DNA from: Nitrospina sp.
GTDB taxonomy: Bacteria; Nitrospinota; Nitrospinia; Nitrospinales; VA-1
Reading direction: 5' to 3'
NCBI GenBank assembly: GCA_018665625.1
Contig: JABJCF010000594.1
Span: 1 to 6,578, forward strand
Length of the DNA stretch: 6,578 nucleotides
The notes below the pieces were generated by a model. That model worked only from the letters and a program-made list of their open reading frames with translations. It ran no database searches and was not told the origin of the DNA. Positions 5,977-6,578 of this stretch are shown here, one piece after another. Numbering within the stretch: position 1 is the first letter of the stretch; every line of letters starts with the position of its first letter. The translations under genes and the position numbers were made by a program.

Positions 5977-6567
5977 TTAGGAGTTGCCTCGCGATTTTTC
6001 CTGCAAATTTTTAAGGTGTTTGCTAAATCCAATCATAAAAAGCGTTGCCCCGAGCATTTCGAAGCCTTCTTCAATTCCAATCAATATGCGTGTGTAATCA
6101 TAACTCAAAGGATCAACCAACTTTTTCGAAAGAGCCTCTAAAACCAACACCCCAACCCACAACGTCAGGGCGATAAACATCATGCTCATCAATCTTGGCG
6201 AATAAGAAAATCGTTTCAAAAAAAACCTTGCAAGAATTACTGCTGCCACCAAGGCAATAGGAGCGTAAAACCATAACCATTCATGAATGAAATGAAATGC
6301 CACAGATTCAAGTGCCATTTTCCCACCAATAGCTATAAAATTTTCATGAATACCCACACAATCATCCAGACCAATAAAAAAATAAACGAAAGCTACAAAA
6401 AACCAGGGAAGCTTGTTCTTAAAGGAAGCATTAGGACCGTAATCTTCTCGAGCCGTAATGAGAACGACAATCCCTAAAACAAATAGCTGTGCAGTAGCAA
6501 AAAGAGTCCCATAGCCTTTTTCCGCATTCAAGTTCCAAAAGAAATCCCACGGATACAGAAACCACAT
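5977..6567 (-). CDS. Five-helix inner-membrane protein with conserved-looking acidic/His motifs, function unknown
   Basis: The 196-residue product has about five hydrophobic helices (roughly 22-38, 53-68, 98-116, 127-144, 161-181). Charged motifs sit at the membrane edges or within helices: GLDDCVGIHENF (66-77; D68, D69, H74, E75), FIHEWLW (93-99) and GIEEGFEMLGATLF (164-177; E166, E167, E170). The pattern of LDD/LDE..IHE early and EE..E.LG late recalls hypothetical membrane proteins I have seen in other bacteria, but I know no function. The paired acidic and histidine residues could bind a metal or form an active site, which is inference. The tail is short and basic. ATG at 6567 has no clear ribosome site and the frame stays open to the window edge (GTT, CAA, TTA upstream), so the true start may lie beyond 6578. 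It converges on the ATPase gene, with 7 bp between the stops, and is probably unrelated to that operon. Confidence 0.8.
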   Translation of the reverse strand: MWFLYPWDFFWNLNAEKGYGTLFATAQLFVLGIVVLITAREDYGPNASFKNKLPWFFVAFVYFFIGLDDCVGIHENFIAIGGKMALESVAFHFIHEWLWFYAPIALVAAVILARFFLKRFSYSPRLMSMMFIALTLWVGVLVLEALSKKLVDPLSYDYTRILIGIEEGFEMLGATLFMIGFSKHLKNLQEKSRGNS

Positions 6568-6578
6568 AACTTGTAAGC

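Noticed and set aside
6283..6477. 64-codon plus-strand frame antisense to the membrane protein
   Set aside because: The composition is shadow-like, and the opposite strand encodes a coherent multi-helix protein.
1..6578. CRISPR array, tRNA/rRNA, insertion sequence, toxin-antitoxin or phage genes
   Set aside because: I saw no regularly spaced long repeats, no conserved RNA gene sequence, no transposase or integrase motifs and no terminal inverted repeats.

Overview
This is a window from a Gram-negative bacterium, shown by Sec signal peptides on two genes, a multispanning inner-membrane kinase and AT-leaning DNA (roughly low-40s % G+C by eye). The style of the histidine kinase membrane module and of the radical SAM protein made me think of Nitrospinota/Nitrospirota or a deltaproteobacterial-like lineage. 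That is a weak impression, and nothing here fixes the taxon. There are no RNA genes, insertion sequences, CRISPR arrays or phage genes.

Layout. (1) 1-209, minus strand: the first 69 codons of a secreted protein that runs off the left edge. (2) 210-484: a 275-bp intergenic stretch with four copies of a TAGGA/TCCTA element, three of them inside 29 bp, which looks like an operator. (3) 485-2720, minus strand: a two-component operon, with a membrane GAF/HisKA_3 sensor kinase followed by an overlapping NarL/FixJ-type response regulator. (4) 2721-2913: a divergent intergenic region. (5) 2914-5969, plus strand: a probable three-gene operon encoding a small secreted protein, a spore-photoproduct-lyase-like radical SAM protein with unusual cysteine spacing, and an ABC-class ATPase of the COG3044 / ABC_ATPase family. 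The last two genes are joined by a one-base TGATG stop/start overlap. (6) 5977-6567, minus strand: a five-helix membrane protein that converges on the ATPase gene with only 7 bp between the stops.

How the parts may work together. The kinase and regulator form an ordinary signalling pair: a cytoplasmic GAF domain probably senses a ligand or redox state, and the regulator binds DNA through a LuxR-type helix-turn-helix. The repeated TAGGA elements next to the regulator gene are a reasonable candidate target and could control the secreted-protein gene at 209, but this is inference. The most interesting unit is the radical SAM/ATPase pair. Both proteins look intact, neither has a settled bacterial function that I know of, and their tight coupling suggests a joint task. 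Given the SPL-like fold of one partner and the RNA-binding trypanosome relative of the other (MRB1590), nucleic-acid repair or modification is a sensible hypothesis, but it is not shown by this sequence.
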